From NCBI RefSeq assembly GCF_014648815.1, contig NZ_BMRV01000005.1:74758-138757 (forward strand): a stretch of 64,000 nt of DNA. Direction: 5' to 3'. Position 1 is the first letter of the stretch. Each line of letters starts with the position of its first letter. The position numbers and the translations under genes are program-made. The stretch is from Streptomyces flaveolus (GTDB lineage Bacteria; Actinomycetota; Actinomycetes; Streptomycetales; Streptomycetaceae). Of this stretch, positions 52,548-61,827 are shown in pieces. The notes under the pieces are model-generated. The model was not told the DNA's origin, did no database searches, and saw only the letters and a program-made list of their open reading frames with translations.

Positions 52548-53063
52548 TCACGCACCGCCCCGCCAAGCCCGCAGCCGCGCATACGCCGCCACCCCGTCCG
52601 GCACCCATTCCCACTCCCGAAGCCGCCGTTCCAGTTCCGCCTCCTCCAGGAACCCCCACCAGGCCACCTCCTCCACCTGCGGGGCAACCCGCGACGAGAC
52701 GCGCACCTCGTACACCGCCGACCACCACGTCCGCCCGCCCCCGTCGTCGTACAGGAACTTGAACAGGAACTCCGGCCGCGCCAGCCCCCGCACCCCCAGC
52801 TCCTCCTCCGCCTCCCGCAACGCCGCGTCGTCGTAGGACTCGCCCGCGCCCACCACCCCGCCGACGAACATGTCGTACAGGGAGGGGAAGACCAGCTTCG
52901 TCGGCGTGCGGCGGTGGACGAAGACGCGGCCCCGCGCGTCCCGGGCCCGCACGAACACACAGCGGTGGCGCAGCCCCCGCGCGTACGCGTCACCCCGCCG
53001 GGCCTGCCCGGTCACCCGGTCGTTCTCGTCGACGATGTCGAGGATCTCGTCAGCAGCGCTCAT
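52548..53063 (-). CDS. NUDIX hydrolase
   Basis: A 171-residue protein started at the ATG at 53063 (MSAADEILDIVDENDRVTGQ). The Nudix box is at about 68-90 (GGVVGAGESYDDAALREAEEELGV), with the REAEEEL metal site. The N-terminus with RGLRHRCVFVRARDARGRVFVHRRTPTK resembles YfcD/isopentenyl-diphosphate-isomerase-like NUDIX proteins. Substrate is unknown. It is divergent from nothing; the DMT gene lies upstream on the same strand, 29 bases away. Confidence 0.9.
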   Translation of the reverse strand: MSAADEILDIVDENDRVTGQARRGDAYARGLRHRCVFVRARDARGRVFVHRRTPTKLVFPSLYDMFVGGVVGAGESYDDAALREAEEELGVRGLARPEFLFKFLYDDGGGRTWWSAVYEVRVSSRVAPQVEEVAWWGFLEEAELERRLREWEWVPDGVAAYARLRAWRGGA

Positions 53064-53091
53064 GCCCCCATCCAAGCAGCGGCCGACGAGG

Positions 53092-53985
53092 TCAGCGCCG
53101 TTGCAGGTCCCGCGCCGGGCCCCGCTCGCCCGTCCCCTGCGGCATCGCCGGATGCCTCCCGAGCAGCACGATGCCCGTCACCACCGCCGCGAGACCGCCC
53201 GCCTCCCACGCCAGCGCCCCGGCGTCGGTCCGCAGCCGGTCGCCGAGGAAACCGACCCCGCAGGCGATGCCCGCGAGCGGCTGAGCCGCCGTCAGAGCGG
53301 GCAGCGACCTGCGCAGCGGCGCCGTCTCGAACGCGCTCTGCACCAGGACCAGGCCGGTGACGCCGAGCACCAGCACCGCGTACGGCTGCCAGCCGGTCAG
53401 CAGTGCCGCCGCTCCGCCCGCCGAGAACCGCTGCCCGCTGACCCGCGTCAGCGCGTCCTGCACCCCGTACACCAGCCCCGCGGCCAGCGCCAGCAGCGCC
53501 GGACCCCAGGTCAGCCGCGCCCGTCCGGCGCACGCCGTGAGCAGCAGGGCGAGGCCCAGCACCACGCCGAGGATCACCCAGTGCCGCACGGGATCGGTCA
53601 CCGCGCTGCCGCCGCGCGGCTCGCCCGCCACGATGAACGCGCTGACCCCGCCGGCCAGCAGCGCGAGCCCCGCCCACCCCTGACGGCCCAGCGGCTGCCG
53701 GGTCTGTGCGCGGGAGAGGGCAAGGGCGAAGAGCAGGTTCGTCGCGAGCAGCGGCTCGACCAGGGTGATCTCGCCGCCGGCCAGCGCGATCGCGCCCATC
53801 ACCATCCCGGCCACCATCAGCCCCGTGCCGCCCAGCCAGCGCGGCACCCGCACCAGGTCGAGCAGCAGCCGCGGGGAGAGGAAGTCACCCAGCGGGGCGC
53901 GCCGGGCGGCGTTCTGCTGGAGGACGAAACCGAAGCCCAGGCAGCACGCGGCACTCACGGCGAGAACCAGAACCAGAACCGACAC
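53092..53985 (-). CDS. DMT-family membrane transporter
   Basis: A 297-residue protein. I chose the GTG at 53985, with GAGG eight bases upstream, because the conserved part starts SVLVLVLAVSAACCLGFGFVLQQNAARRAP; the frame is open further to 54180 but lacks family-like sequence. It has about nine helices, including GGEITLVEPLLATNLLFALALS and AAQPLAGIACGVGFLGDRLRTDAG, typical of DMT proteins of the multidrug/metabolite exporter type. The substrate is unknown. Confidence 0.8.
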   Translation of the reverse strand: MSVLVLVLAVSAACCLGFGFVLQQNAARRAPLGDFLSPRLLLDLVRVPRWLGGTGLMVAGMVMGAIALAGGEITLVEPLLATNLLFALALSRAQTRQPLGRQGWAGLALLAGGVSAFIVAGEPRGGSAVTDPVRHWVILGVVLGLALLLTACAGRARLTWGPALLALAAGLVYGVQDALTRVSGQRFSAGGAAALLTGWQPYAVLVLGVTGLVLVQSAFETAPLRRSLPALTAAQPLAGIACGVGFLGDRLRTDAGALAWEAGGLAAVVTGIVLLGRHPAMPQGTGERGPARDLQRR

Positions 53986-54215
53986 GCTGCGTACCTCGAT
54001 CGTCAGGCCGGGCCACGGGGTGCGTGAGAAGACGACTCTAGTGGGGGCGGGTCCGGCATGCCGGGCGAGTGCCCGCATCCGGGTGGCCGGCAGTGCGGGT
54101 GGCGCGGCGGCGAGTACCACAAGTACCGCTGTTGTCACGTAAGTTGACGCGTGTAACGGCCCTGCGGGCCTTGACGCCAAGCCTTGGCTGCCGCTTTGCT
54201 GTGCGTGATCAGTTC

Positions 54216-55217
54216 ATGGCAAACCGGCTACGACGACCTCCCGGGTCGCGTGAGGAAGTTCCCGCGGTGCCCCCACCCCCGCCTCCCCTCGGCCGCGGCC
54301 GCAGACGCGCGGCCCAGTCCTTCGACGAGGCCCTCGACGACGCCGAACTCGTCACCGCACGGACCGCGTTGGCCCAGGGACGCTGGCAGTCCGCCCGTTC
54401 CCTGCTCGTCCACACGGGTGACGACTGGGACCGCCGCGGCCACCGGGTGACCGTCCTGGCCAAGGAGTCCTACTGCGCCGCCTGGGCCCGCGAGTGGCTC
54501 CTCGCCGAGCCCGACTCCGCCGACGCCTCCGTCCTGCTCTCCTTCGCCCTCGTCCACCGCGCCCTGGGCGGAAAGGAGAAGCCCGGCAGGGCGCGGGAGG
54601 CCTGCCGGGACGCCGCCGCACTCGTGCCCGCCGATCCCACGCCCTGGCTCGGGCTGCTCCTGCTGGAGCGCGCGCTCGGCGCGGACGAGGAGGTCGTCCG
54701 GACCTTCGAGCAGGTGCGCGGCCGGTACGCCGACCACCACCACGCCCACCACCTGATGGTCGCCCGGCTCGCCGAACGCCGCGGCGACGGCGGCCCGGAC
54801 CCGCTCCACGAGGTCTACGACTTCGCCAACTGGGCCGCCGAACAGGCCCCCGCCGACTCCCCGCTGGCCGTCCTGCCGGTGGTCGCGCACGCCGAGCGCT
54901 ACCGGGTGCTGGCCTTGGCCGGGCACGAGTCCCCCGACCCGCGGGCGTCCGGCCACTGGGCCGGCCGCCGGGCCCGGCTGGTGATGAAGGCCGCCTTCGA
55001 CTGGTGGCTGGAGTGGGAGCAGGACGACCACCCGCGCCGCCTGGTCGACCTCAACTTCCTCGCGCACGCCAAGTCCTGCGAGGGCCGCGGCGCCGAGGCC
55101 GCCGCACTGTTCCACCGCATCGGCGAGCACCCCACGCCCGCTCCGTGGTCGTACCCGGACCGCGACCCGTACTCCGCCTTCCACGCCGCCCGCGCCGGCG
55201 CGCTGGGCACGACCTGA
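54216..55217 (+). CDS. Uncharacterised protein, probable helical-repeat fold
   Basis: A 333-residue protein from the ATG at 54216 (MANRLRRPPGSREEVPA). After a Pro-rich N-terminus it is entirely helical with regularly spaced Trp and Ala: ARTALAQGRWQSARSLLVHTGDDWDRRGHR, WLGLLLLERALGADEEVVRTFEQVRGRY, then HAKSCEGRGAEAAALFHRIGEHP. This looks like degenerate TPR/SEL1 repeats, common in Streptomyces proteins. No enzyme motif is seen. It precedes the amino-acid permease by 33 bases and may be co-transcribed. Confidence 0.75.
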   Translation: MANRLRRPPGSREEVPAVPPPPPPLGRGRRRAAQSFDEALDDAELVTARTALAQGRWQSARSLLVHTGDDWDRRGHRVTVLAKESYCAAWAREWLLAEPDSADASVLLSFALVHRALGGKEKPGRAREACRDAAALVPADPTPWLGLLLLERALGADEEVVRTFEQVRGRYADHHHAHHLMVARLAERRGDGGPDPLHEVYDFANWAAEQAPADSPLAVLPVVAHAERYRVLALAGHESPDPRASGHWAGRRARLVMKAAFDWWLEWEQDDHPRRLVDLNFLAHAKSCEGRGAEAAALFHRIGEHPTPAPWSYPDRDPYSAFHAARAGALGTT

Positions 55218-55250
55218 CACCCCGACACCCACAGTGAGGACGGTCCCCCC

Positions 55251-56795
55251 ATGGCCACGGGCAGTGCACGCACGAGCAGATCCACCAGCGGCGGCGGCAT
55301 CAGCACCTTCAAGGGGGAGGAGCGGGCGCTGCGCGCGGACCGGCTGGGCACCGGGGGCCTGCTCCTGTCCGTCCTCGCCGCCACCGCGCCCCTCATGGTG
55401 GTCGCCGGGGTCATGCCCACCACCTTCGCGGTGATGGGCATCGTCGGGCAGCCGCTGCTCTTCGTGATCCTGGGCGTGGTGCTGATCCTGTTCAGCGTCG
55501 GGTACGCCGAGATGAGCCGCCACGTCCACAACGCGGGCGCCTTCTACGCGTACATCTCCCGCGGCCTCGGCGGCACCGCCGGCGCGGGCGCCGCCCTCGT
55601 CGCGCTGGTCGCCTACAACGCACTCCAGGTCGGCATCTACGGCATCTTCGGCTTCGAGGTCTCCGGCCTCCTCGCCACCTACGCCGACCTCGAGGTCGCC
55701 TGGTGGATCCCCGCGCTGCTGGCCGTGCTCGCGGTCGGCACCCTGGGCTGGCTGAAGATCGACGTCAACGCGCGCGTGCTGGGCGTGCTGCTGCTCATCG
55801 AGGTCGTGCTGGTCGTGGTGTTCGACATCGCCGCCGTCGCCGACCCGGGCGCCCAGGGGCTGTCGCTGCACGCCTTCGACCCGGACACGCTGACCGGGGC
55901 CGGCGTCGGGACCGCGCTGTGCTTCTGCATCGCCGCCTTCCTCGGCTTCGAGCAGGCGCCCGTGTACGCCGAGGAGACCAGCCGGCCGCACGTCCTGGTG
56001 CCGCGCGTGATGTTCCTCGCCGTCGGCGGCGTCGCCGTCTTCTTCGCGCTCAGCAGCTGGGCCCTGACCGTCGCCACCGGCCCCGACAGGATCGTCGGCA
56101 CCGCGCAGGAGCAGAGCGCGGGACTGCTCTTCTTCCTCACCGAGTCCCGGCTCGGCGGCACCTTCACCGACGTGCTGCACGTGCTCTTCGTGACCGGCAT
56201 GTTCGCGGCCCTGCTCAGCTTCCACAACGTCGTCGCCCGGTACGCCTTCGCCATGGGCCGGGAGGGGCTGCTGCCGGCCGCCTTCGGACGCACCAGCGGC
56301 ACCAGCGGCGCGCCGGGCACCGGCTCGCTGCTCCAGACCGCCGTGTCCGCCGTCGTGGTGGTCGGTTTCGCGATCGCCGACGACAAGCCGGCCGGCGACC
56401 CGACCGAGCCGGTCCTGCACCTGTTCACCTGGGGCGGCAACATCGGCGCCCTCGGCGTGATCGTGCTGATGGCCGCGGCCTCGTTCTCCGTGGTCGCCTT
56501 CTTCGTCCGCCGCGGCGCCGCCGGCGCCCAGGGCGTCCGCCTGGCGACCTCCGCCGTCGCGGGCGTCGCCCTGCTCGTGATCGCCGGGTACACGGTGAAG
56601 GACTTCGACGTCCTCGTCGGCGCCGGCCCCGGCTCGGCCCTGAGCTGGGCCCTGCCCGGCATCATCGGCCTCGCCGCGGCCGGCGGCCTCGTGCAGGGCC
56701 TGGTCCTGCGCGCCCGCGCCCCCGAGCGGCACGCCCGCATCGGCCTGGGCAACGAGGCCTTCCAGCTGGACAAGGCGGCCGGGAAGACGTCCTGA
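55251..56795 (+). CDS. APC-superfamily amino-acid permease
   Basis: A 514-residue transporter with 12 helices. LSVLAATAPLMVVAGVMPTTFAVMGIVGQPLLF is helix 1-2 of the APC fold, followed by GYAEMSRHVHNAGAFYAYISRGLGG and CFCIAAFLGFEQAPVYAEETSRPHVLVPR. The latter resembles the cation-site region of APC carriers. The substrate is probably an amino acid or amine. It ends in a strong hairpin shared with the convergent gluconate permease. Confidence 0.92.
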   Translation: MATGSARTSRSTSGGGISTFKGEERALRADRLGTGGLLLSVLAATAPLMVVAGVMPTTFAVMGIVGQPLLFVILGVVLILFSVGYAEMSRHVHNAGAFYAYISRGLGGTAGAGAALVALVAYNALQVGIYGIFGFEVSGLLATYADLEVAWWIPALLAVLAVGTLGWLKIDVNARVLGVLLLIEVVLVVVFDIAAVADPGAQGLSLHAFDPDTLTGAGVGTALCFCIAAFLGFEQAPVYAEETSRPHVLVPRVMFLAVGGVAVFFALSSWALTVATGPDRIVGTAQEQSAGLLFFLTESRLGGTFTDVLHVLFVTGMFAALLSFHNVVARYAFAMGREGLLPAAFGRTSGTSGAPGTGSLLQTAVSAVVVVGFAIADDKPAGDPTEPVLHLFTWGGNIGALGVIVLMAAASFSVVAFFVRRGAAGAQGVRLATSAVAGVALLVIAGYTVKDFDVLVGAGPGSALSWALPGIIGLAAAGGLVQGLVLRARAPERHARIGLGNEAFQLDKAAGKTS

Positions 56796-56800
56796 GCGGT

Positions 56801-56859
56801 ACGGCACGACGACGGCGCCCGCCCCGGTGGTCCGGGAGCGGGCGCCGTCGTCGTGCCGT
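56801..56859. terminator. Strong bidirectional terminator hairpin
   Basis: Arms 56801-56822 and 56838-56859 are perfectly complementary over 22 bases (ACGGCACGACGACGGCGCCC start). Inside, CCCGG and CCGGG extend the stem by five more pairs past a one-base bulge, with loop TGGT. It lies exactly between two convergent transporter genes. Confidence 0.85.
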
Positions 56860-56877
56860 GCGGGGCTCGGCCGGCCG

Positions 56878-58275
56878 CTAAATCACCAGTGAGAGCAGCA
56901 GGACCAGACCGCCCGCGACCACCGAGATGATCGTCTCCATGACGGACCAGGTCTTGATGGTCTGGCCGACGTTCAGGCCGAAGTACTCCTTCACCAGCCA
57001 GAAGCCGGCGTCGTTGACATGGCTGAAGAAGAGCGAACCGGCGCCGATGGCCAGGACCAGCAGGGCCGCGTGGGTCGTCGACATGTCGGCCGCCAGCGGC
57101 GCGACCAGACCGGCCGCCGAGACGGTCGCCACCGTCGCCGAACCGGTCGCCAGCCGGATCGCCACCGCGATCAGCCAGGCCAGCAGCAGCGCCGGGATCG
57201 ACCAGTCCTTGGAGATCTCCAGGATCATCTGGCCCACGCCGCAGTCGATCAGCGTCTGCTTGAAGCCGCCGCCCGCGCCGACGATCAGGAGGATGCCCGC
57301 GATGGGCGCCAGGCCCTTCTCCACCAGGCCCGAGACCCGGTCCTTGGCGAAACCGGCCGGCCGCAGCAGCGTGAAGATGCCCACGATCACGGCGGCGAGC
57401 AGGGCGATCAGGGGCGAACCGACGACGTCGAAGACGCGCTGCACCAGGTGGTCGGGGTCGTCGACGATGATGTCGACGAGCGCCTTGGCGAGCATCAGCA
57501 CGACCGGCAGCAGGATCGTGGCGAGGGTGGCGCCGAAGCTCGGGCGCTTCTCCAGCGTCTCGGAGGCGCGCTGCGGGATCATGCGGTCGGGGGCGGGGAC
57601 GTCCACCCAGCGGGCCGCGTACTTCGAGAACACCGGGCCGGCGATGATCACCGTCGGGATCGCGACCAGGACGCCGAGCGCCAGGGTCACACCGAGGTTG
57701 GCGCCGACCGCGTCGATCGCGACCAGCGGGCCGGGGTGCGGCGGGACCAGGCCGTGCATCACGGACAGACCGGCCAGCGCCGGGATGCCGATGCGCATCA
57801 GGGAGTAGTTGCCGCGCTTGGCGACCATCAGGACGACCGGGATCAGCAGCACGATGCCGACCTCGAAGAACAGCGGCAGCCCCACGACGGAGGCGATCAG
57901 CACCATCGCCCACGGCATCGACCGGACGCTCGCCTTGGCCAGGATGGTGTCCACGATCTGGTCGGCGCCGCCGGAGTCGGCGAGCATCTTGCCGAGGATC
58001 GCGCCGAGGGCGATCAGGACGCCGACGCCCGCGACCGTCGAGCCGAGCCCGGTGGTGAAGCTGGCGATGACCTTGTCCAGCGGAGCCCCGGCGAACGCGC
58101 CGAGCGCCAGCGTCCCGATGGTCAGGGACAGGAAGGCGTGCAGCTTGAACTTGGTGATGAGCAGGACGATGACGGCGATGCCCAACAGCACGGCGATGCC
58201 CAGCTGGGCGTGGCCGGCCGAGGTGATGGGCTCGGCGGTGTCCGCTGCCAGCATCTCGACGCTGAGTCTGGTCAC
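56878..58275 (-). CDS. gntP: Gluconate permease
   Basis: A 465-residue GntP-family symporter with about 14 helices. Family motifs include LIALGAILGKMLADSGGADQIV, LSVMHGLVPPHPGPLVAID, IVGAGGGFKQTLIDCGVGQ, RLATGSATVATVSAAGLVAPL and FFSHVNDAGFWLVKEYFGL. It takes up gluconate with protons. The gluconokinase gene lies 112 bases upstream on the same strand and a GntR regulator diverges beyond it, giving a complete gluconate use unit. Confidence 0.95.
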   Translation of the reverse strand: MTRLSVEMLAADTAEPITSAGHAQLGIAVLLGIAVIVLLITKFKLHAFLSLTIGTLALGAFAGAPLDKVIASFTTGLGSTVAGVGVLIALGAILGKMLADSGGADQIVDTILAKASVRSMPWAMVLIASVVGLPLFFEVGIVLLIPVVLMVAKRGNYSLMRIGIPALAGLSVMHGLVPPHPGPLVAIDAVGANLGVTLALGVLVAIPTVIIAGPVFSKYAARWVDVPAPDRMIPQRASETLEKRPSFGATLATILLPVVLMLAKALVDIIVDDPDHLVQRVFDVVGSPLIALLAAVIVGIFTLLRPAGFAKDRVSGLVEKGLAPIAGILLIVGAGGGFKQTLIDCGVGQMILEISKDWSIPALLLAWLIAVAIRLATGSATVATVSAAGLVAPLAADMSTTHAALLVLAIGAGSLFFSHVNDAGFWLVKEYFGLNVGQTIKTWSVMETIISVVAGGLVLLLSLVI

Positions 58276-58387
58276 GGTGGTTCCCTTGCGGTGATGGGGA
58301 TTCAGGGGGAGACGAAGCCGTGCGCACCAGGGGTGGCACGGCCCCGGGGGAGGTCGTGGGGGGTCGGCCCGCTACCGGGCCACGGGG

Positions 58388-58915
58388 TTACGGGGCCGGC
58401 TGGGGGAGGGCCTTCAGGGCGTTCATCGCCCGTTCGGTGATCTCCTCGGGGCTGCCGGCGACGTCCACCGCGACCCCCGCCTCGTCCGCCTCCAGCGGCT
58501 GGAGCGTGGCGAACTGGGAGTCGAGCAGGGCCGTCGGCATGAAGTGCCCCTCGCGGTGCGACATCCGGTCCTCGATCAGCTCGCGGCTGCCCGTGAGGTG
58601 GACGAAGACGACACCGGGAGCGGCGGCCCGCAACCGGTCGCGGTACGACCGCTTCAGCGCGGAACTGCTCACCACCCCGCCGAGCCCGGCCCGACCGTGC
58701 GCCCAGCCGCCGATGGCGTCGAGCCACGGCCAGCGGTCCTCGTCGGTGAGCGGGGTTCCGGCCGTCATCTTGGCGATGTTGGCCGGCGGGTGGAAGTCGT
58801 CGCCCTCGGCGTAGGGAACGCCGAGCCGGGCCGCGAGCAGGGGGCCGATGGTGGTCTTCCCGGTGCCCGCTACGCCCATGACCACGACGACATGGGGGAT
58901 GTGCAGTTGCTGCAT
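58388..58915 (-). CDS. gntK: Gluconokinase
   Basis: A 175-residue kinase from the ATG at 58915 (MQQLHIPHVVVVMGVAGTGKTTIGP). Walker A is VMGVAGTGKTT at 13-23. AEGDDFHPPANIAKMTAGTPLTDEDRWPWL is the substrate region, and CSALKRSYRDRLR-type residues follow as SSSALKRSYRDRLR. It phosphorylates gluconate to 6-phosphogluconate, feeding the pentose phosphate pathway. The longer frame upstream crosses the regulatory region and is not used. Confidence 0.95.
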   Translation of the reverse strand: MQQLHIPHVVVVMGVAGTGKTTIGPLLAARLGVPYAEGDDFHPPANIAKMTAGTPLTDEDRWPWLDAIGGWAHGRAGLGGVVSSSALKRSYRDRLRAAAPGVVFVHLTGSRELIEDRMSHREGHFMPTALLDSQFATLQPLEADEAGVAVDVAGSPEEITERAMNALKALPQPAP

Positions 58916-58969
58916 CGCACTCTCGCTGTCTGCTGTCTTCGTCGACACGTGATGTCGACGCCACTGAAA

Positions 58970-59030
58970 CCCATTAGGTACGACAAATTCAAGAGTCTGT
59001 GACATATAAGTCTGACTTTTTGTTCCCGTG
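58970..59030. promoter_or_regulatory. Promoter and operator region of the gluconate genes
   Basis: An AT-rich divergent region between gntK and the GntR gene. AGTCTG occurs twice (58994-58999, 59009-59014), 15 bases apart. TTGTCGTACCT on the minus strand (58976-58986) resembles an FCD-type GntR site (TNGTNNNACNA). The true operator is not certain. Confidence 0.35.
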
Positions 59031-59052
59031 ACGCGCCCCGTACGCTGAGTGC

Positions 59053-59754
59053 ATGAGCACACCGGGCCGGGGGCTGCACGGCCGCGTACTGGACACCCTC
59101 GGCCCCGCGATCACCGCGGGCGAATACCCTGCGGGCAGCGTCCTGCGCACGGACGAGCTGGCACAGCGTTTCGAGGTGTCGCGCTCCGTGATGCGCGAGG
59201 CCGTCCGCGTGCTGGAGTCCATGCACCTGGTCGAGTCGCGGCGCCGCGTGGGCGTGACCGTCCTGCCCGAGTGCGAGTGGAACGTCTACGACCCGCAGGT
59301 CATCCGCTGGCGCCTGGCCGGCGCCGACCGCCCGCGCCAGCTGCGCTCACTGACCGTGCTGCGGTCGGCGATCGAACCGGTCGCGGCGGGACTGGCCGCC
59401 AGACACGCGACCGCGGAGCAGTGCGCGGAGCTCACCGAGTGCGCGCTCGGCATGGTGGCCAACTCGCGCGGCCACAAGCTGGAGGGGTACCTCTTCCACG
59501 ACGTGGCCTTCCACCGCGTCATCCTGACCGCGTCCGGCAACGAGATGTTCGCCCGCCTCGGCAGCGTCGTCGCCGAGGTCCTGGCCGGACGCACGCACCA
59601 CGACGTGATGTTCGAGGACCCCGACCCGGCCGCCGTCACCCTGCACGTCCGGGTCGCCGAGGCCGTCCGCGCCCGCGACGCCGAACGCGCCGAGCAGCTG
59701 ACCCGCGAGATCACGGTGGGGGCGCTCCAGGAACTGGACATCCTGGCGCCGTAG
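59053..59754 (+). CDS. GntR-family repressor of gluconate genes
   Basis: A 233-residue FadR-subfamily regulator. The wHTH is VLRTDELAQRFEVSRSVMREAVRVLESMHLVESRRRVGVTV at about 30-72. Residues 95-225 form an FCD domain with His in FHDVAFHRVIL and HVRVAEAVRARDAERAEQLTREI (metal and ligand site). Divergent position makes it the likely gluconate-responsive repressor of gntK and gntP; 6-phosphogluconate or gluconate may be the ligand. Confidence 0.9.
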   Translation: MSTPGRGLHGRVLDTLGPAITAGEYPAGSVLRTDELAQRFEVSRSVMREAVRVLESMHLVESRRRVGVTVLPECEWNVYDPQVIRWRLAGADRPRQLRSLTVLRSAIEPVAAGLAARHATAEQCAELTECALGMVANSRGHKLEGYLFHDVAFHRVILTASGNEMFARLGSVVAEVLAGRTHHDVMFEDPDPAAVTLHVRVAEAVRARDAERAEQLTREITVGALQELDILAP

Positions 59755-59760
59755 CACGAC

Positions 59761-60135
59761 CTAGGCGAGGAACTCCCCGTCGACGTACACCCACGCCCCG
59801 TCGACCCGCTCGAACCGGCTCCGCTCGTGCAGCGAGCCGCCGCGGTACGAGGCGCGGAAGGTGACCGTGCCGGTGGAGTGGAACGCGGACCCGTCGGTCG
59901 TGTCCAGGATCTCCAGCCCGGTCCACCGCATCCCCGGGTCCAGGTCGAGACGCGCCGGCCGCGTCCTCGGATGCCATGTCCGCAGCAGGTACCCCGCGTC
60001 GCCCTGCACGAAGGCGCTGTACCGCGAACGCATCAACGCCTCGGCGCTCGGCGCGGACGCCGCCCCCGCATGGAAACGGCCGCAGCACTTCTCGTACGCC
60101 TCGGGCAGCCCGCACGGGCAGGAACGCGTGGTCAT
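59761..60135 (-). CDS. YchJ-like SEC-C motif protein
   Basis: A 124-residue protein from the ATG at 60135 (MTTRSCPCGLPEAYEKCCGRFH); the ATG at 60144 is also possible. The SEC-C zinc motif is CPCG-X8-CC at the N-terminus. The rest is the YchJ/NTF2-like fold (MRSRYSAFVQGDAGYLLRTWHPRTRP, FRASYRGGSLHERSRF). Function unknown; a small cystatin-like binding domain is suspected. It converges on the GntR gene with a six-base gap. Confidence 0.85.
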   Translation of the reverse strand: MTTRSCPCGLPEAYEKCCGRFHAGAASAPSAEALMRSRYSAFVQGDAGYLLRTWHPRTRPARLDLDPGMRWTGLEILDTTDGSAFHSTGTVTFRASYRGGSLHERSRFERVDGAWVYVDGEFLA

Positions 60136-60170
60136 GGCGGCCATTGTGCCCGCTCGGAGCGCCGTCCCGG

Positions 60171-60205
60171 AAAAGCAGAAGACCCCTGCTCAGCAGGGGT
60201 CTTCT
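60171..60205 (-). terminator. tRNA terminator
   Basis: AGAAGACCCCTGCT (60177-60190) pairs perfectly with AGCAGGGGTCTTCT (60192-60205). On the minus strand it follows the tRNA 3' end and is followed by GCTTTTCC, giving a Rho-independent terminator. Confidence 0.8.
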
Positions 60206-60209
60206 CTGG

Positions 60210-60294
60210 TGTCCGAGGGGGGACTTGAACCCCCACGCCCGATAAAGGGCACTAGCACCTCAAGCTAGCGCGTCTGCCATTCCGCCACCCGGAC
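60210..60294 (-). tRNA. tRNA-Leu (anticodon GAG)
   Basis: An 85-base tRNA. The acceptor stem is GTCCGGG with CTCGGAC and discriminator A; the D arm contains TGGCAGACGCG; the anticodon arm is CTAGC-TTGAGGT-GCTAG with anticodon GAG (reads CUC/CUU Leu). A class II variable arm (GCCC-TTTAT-CGGGC) and T arm GGGGGTTCAAGTCCCCC follow. CCA is not encoded. Its terminator lies directly downstream. Confidence 0.95.
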
Positions 60295-60479
60295 AAGGTG
60301 TCTGTCGCGCGGGGTGTTCCCCGTGGCGACGACGTAAACATTACCAGGCTTTCTGGGGTGTCCGATCACCCCCGCTCCGGCGTGAACGGCGTGTGACGGG
60401 CCGGGTCCGGTCTTGGGCCCGGACGGCCGGAGGGGGAGGATGAGGGGGACCCACCAGCAGTGACAGCGGGAGGAAGCAC

Positions 60480-61805
60480 GTGAGCGACTCGGGCACGGCC
60501 AGGAGCGTCACCGGCGAGGACGAGGTCGTCGACCTCTGCCGCGAGCTGATCCGGATCGACACCAGCAACTACGGCGACCACTCGGGCCCCGGCGAGCGCA
60601 AGGCGGCCGAGTACGTCGCCGAGAAGCTCGCCGAGGTGGGACTGGAGCCGCAGATCTTCGAGTCCCACCCGGGACGCGCCTCCACGGTGGCCCGGATCGA
60701 GGGCGAGGACCCGTCACGGCCCGCGCTGCTCATCCACGGCCACACCGACGTCGTCCCGGCCAACGCGGACGACTGGACCCACCACCCCTTCTCCGGCGAG
60801 GTCGCCGACGGGTGCGTGTGGGGACGCGGCGCGGTCGACATGAAGGACATGGACGCGATGACCCTCGCGGTCGTCCGCGACCGGATGCGCAGCGGGCGCA
60901 AGCCGCCCCGGGACATCGTCCTCGCGTTCCTCGCCGACGAGGAGGCCGGCGGCACGTACGGCGCGCGGCACCTCGTCGACCATCACACGGACCTCTTCGA
61001 GGGCGTCACCGAGGCGATCAGCGAGGTCGGCGGCTTCTCCTTCACCGTGAGCGAGCAGCGCCGGCTGTATCTGATCCAGACGGCCGAGAAGGGCATGCAC
61101 TGGATGAAGCTGACCGTGGCCGGCACCGCCGGGCACGGGTCCATGATCCACCGCGACAACGCCATCACCGAGCTGTCGGAGGCCGTCGCGCGCCTCGGCC
61201 GGCACACGTTCCCCGTCCGGGTCACCAAGACGACCCGGGCCTTCCTCGACGAACTGGGCGACGCCCTCGGCACCGAGCTCGACCCGGAGAACATGGAGGG
61301 GACCCTCGCCAAGCTCGGCGGCATCGCCAAGCTCATCGGCGCGACCTTGAGCAACACCGCCAACCCCACGCAGCTGGGCGCGGGCTACAAGGTCAACGTC
61401 ATCCCCGGCGAGGCGACCGCGCACGTCGACGGCCGGTTCCTGCCCGGACACGAGGAGGAGTTCCTCGCCGACCTCGACCGGATCCTCGGTCCGAAGGTGC
61501 GGCGCGAGGACGTCCACTCCGACAAGGCCGTCGAGACCACGTTCGACGGGGCCCTCGTGGACGCGATGCAGTCCGCGCTGGTCGCCGAGGACCCGGCCGC
61601 GAAGGCCATCCCGTACATGCTCTCCGGCGGGACGGACGCCAAGTCCTTCGACGACCTCGGCATCCGGGGCTTCGGCTTCGCGCCCCTCAAGCTGCCGCCG
61701 GAGCTGGACTTCGCGGGCATGTTCCACGGCGTCGACGAGCGCGTGCCGGTGGACGGCCTGCAGTTCGGTGTGCGGGTGCTCGACCGGTTCATCGACGCGT
61801 CCTGA
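60480..61805 (+). CDS. M20-family metallopeptidase
   Basis: A 441-residue enzyme from the GTG at 60480, with GGGAGGAAG upstream. Di-zinc site motifs are LLIHGHTDVVPAN, WGRGAVDMKDM and FLADEEAGG (the last with the catalytic Glu pair); the C-terminal metal motif is GGTDAKSFDDLG. A dimerisation lid sits between (GTAGHGSMIHRDNAITELSEAV). It is the cytoplasmic M20 dipeptidase/acylase type that removes terminal residues or acyl groups. It is upstream of chpH and ends in a hairpin. Confidence 0.93.
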   Translation: MSDSGTARSVTGEDEVVDLCRELIRIDTSNYGDHSGPGERKAAEYVAEKLAEVGLEPQIFESHPGRASTVARIEGEDPSRPALLIHGHTDVVPANADDWTHHPFSGEVADGCVWGRGAVDMKDMDAMTLAVVRDRMRSGRKPPRDIVLAFLADEEAGGTYGARHLVDHHTDLFEGVTEAISEVGGFSFTVSEQRRLYLIQTAEKGMHWMKLTVAGTAGHGSMIHRDNAITELSEAVARLGRHTFPVRVTKTTRAFLDELGDALGTELDPENMEGTLAKLGGIAKLIGATLSNTANPTQLGAGYKVNVIPGEATAHVDGRFLPGHEEEFLADLDRILGPKVRREDVHSDKAVETTFDGALVDAMQSALVAEDPAAKAIPYMLSGGTDAKSFDDLGIRGFGFAPLKLPPELDFAGMFHGVDERVPVDGLQFGVRVLDRFIDAS

Positions 61806-61827
61806 TTCGGCCCGCTGAAACGAGACT

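Noticed and set aside
53986..54180. Upstream start for the DMT transporter
   Set aside because: The extra residues are not family-like and no ribosome binding site is seen; GTG at 53985 has GAGG upstream and begins the first helix.
60210..60294. tRNA-Leu as an integration site of a mobile element
   Set aside because: No integrase, direct repeat of the tRNA end or foreign-composition DNA flanks it.
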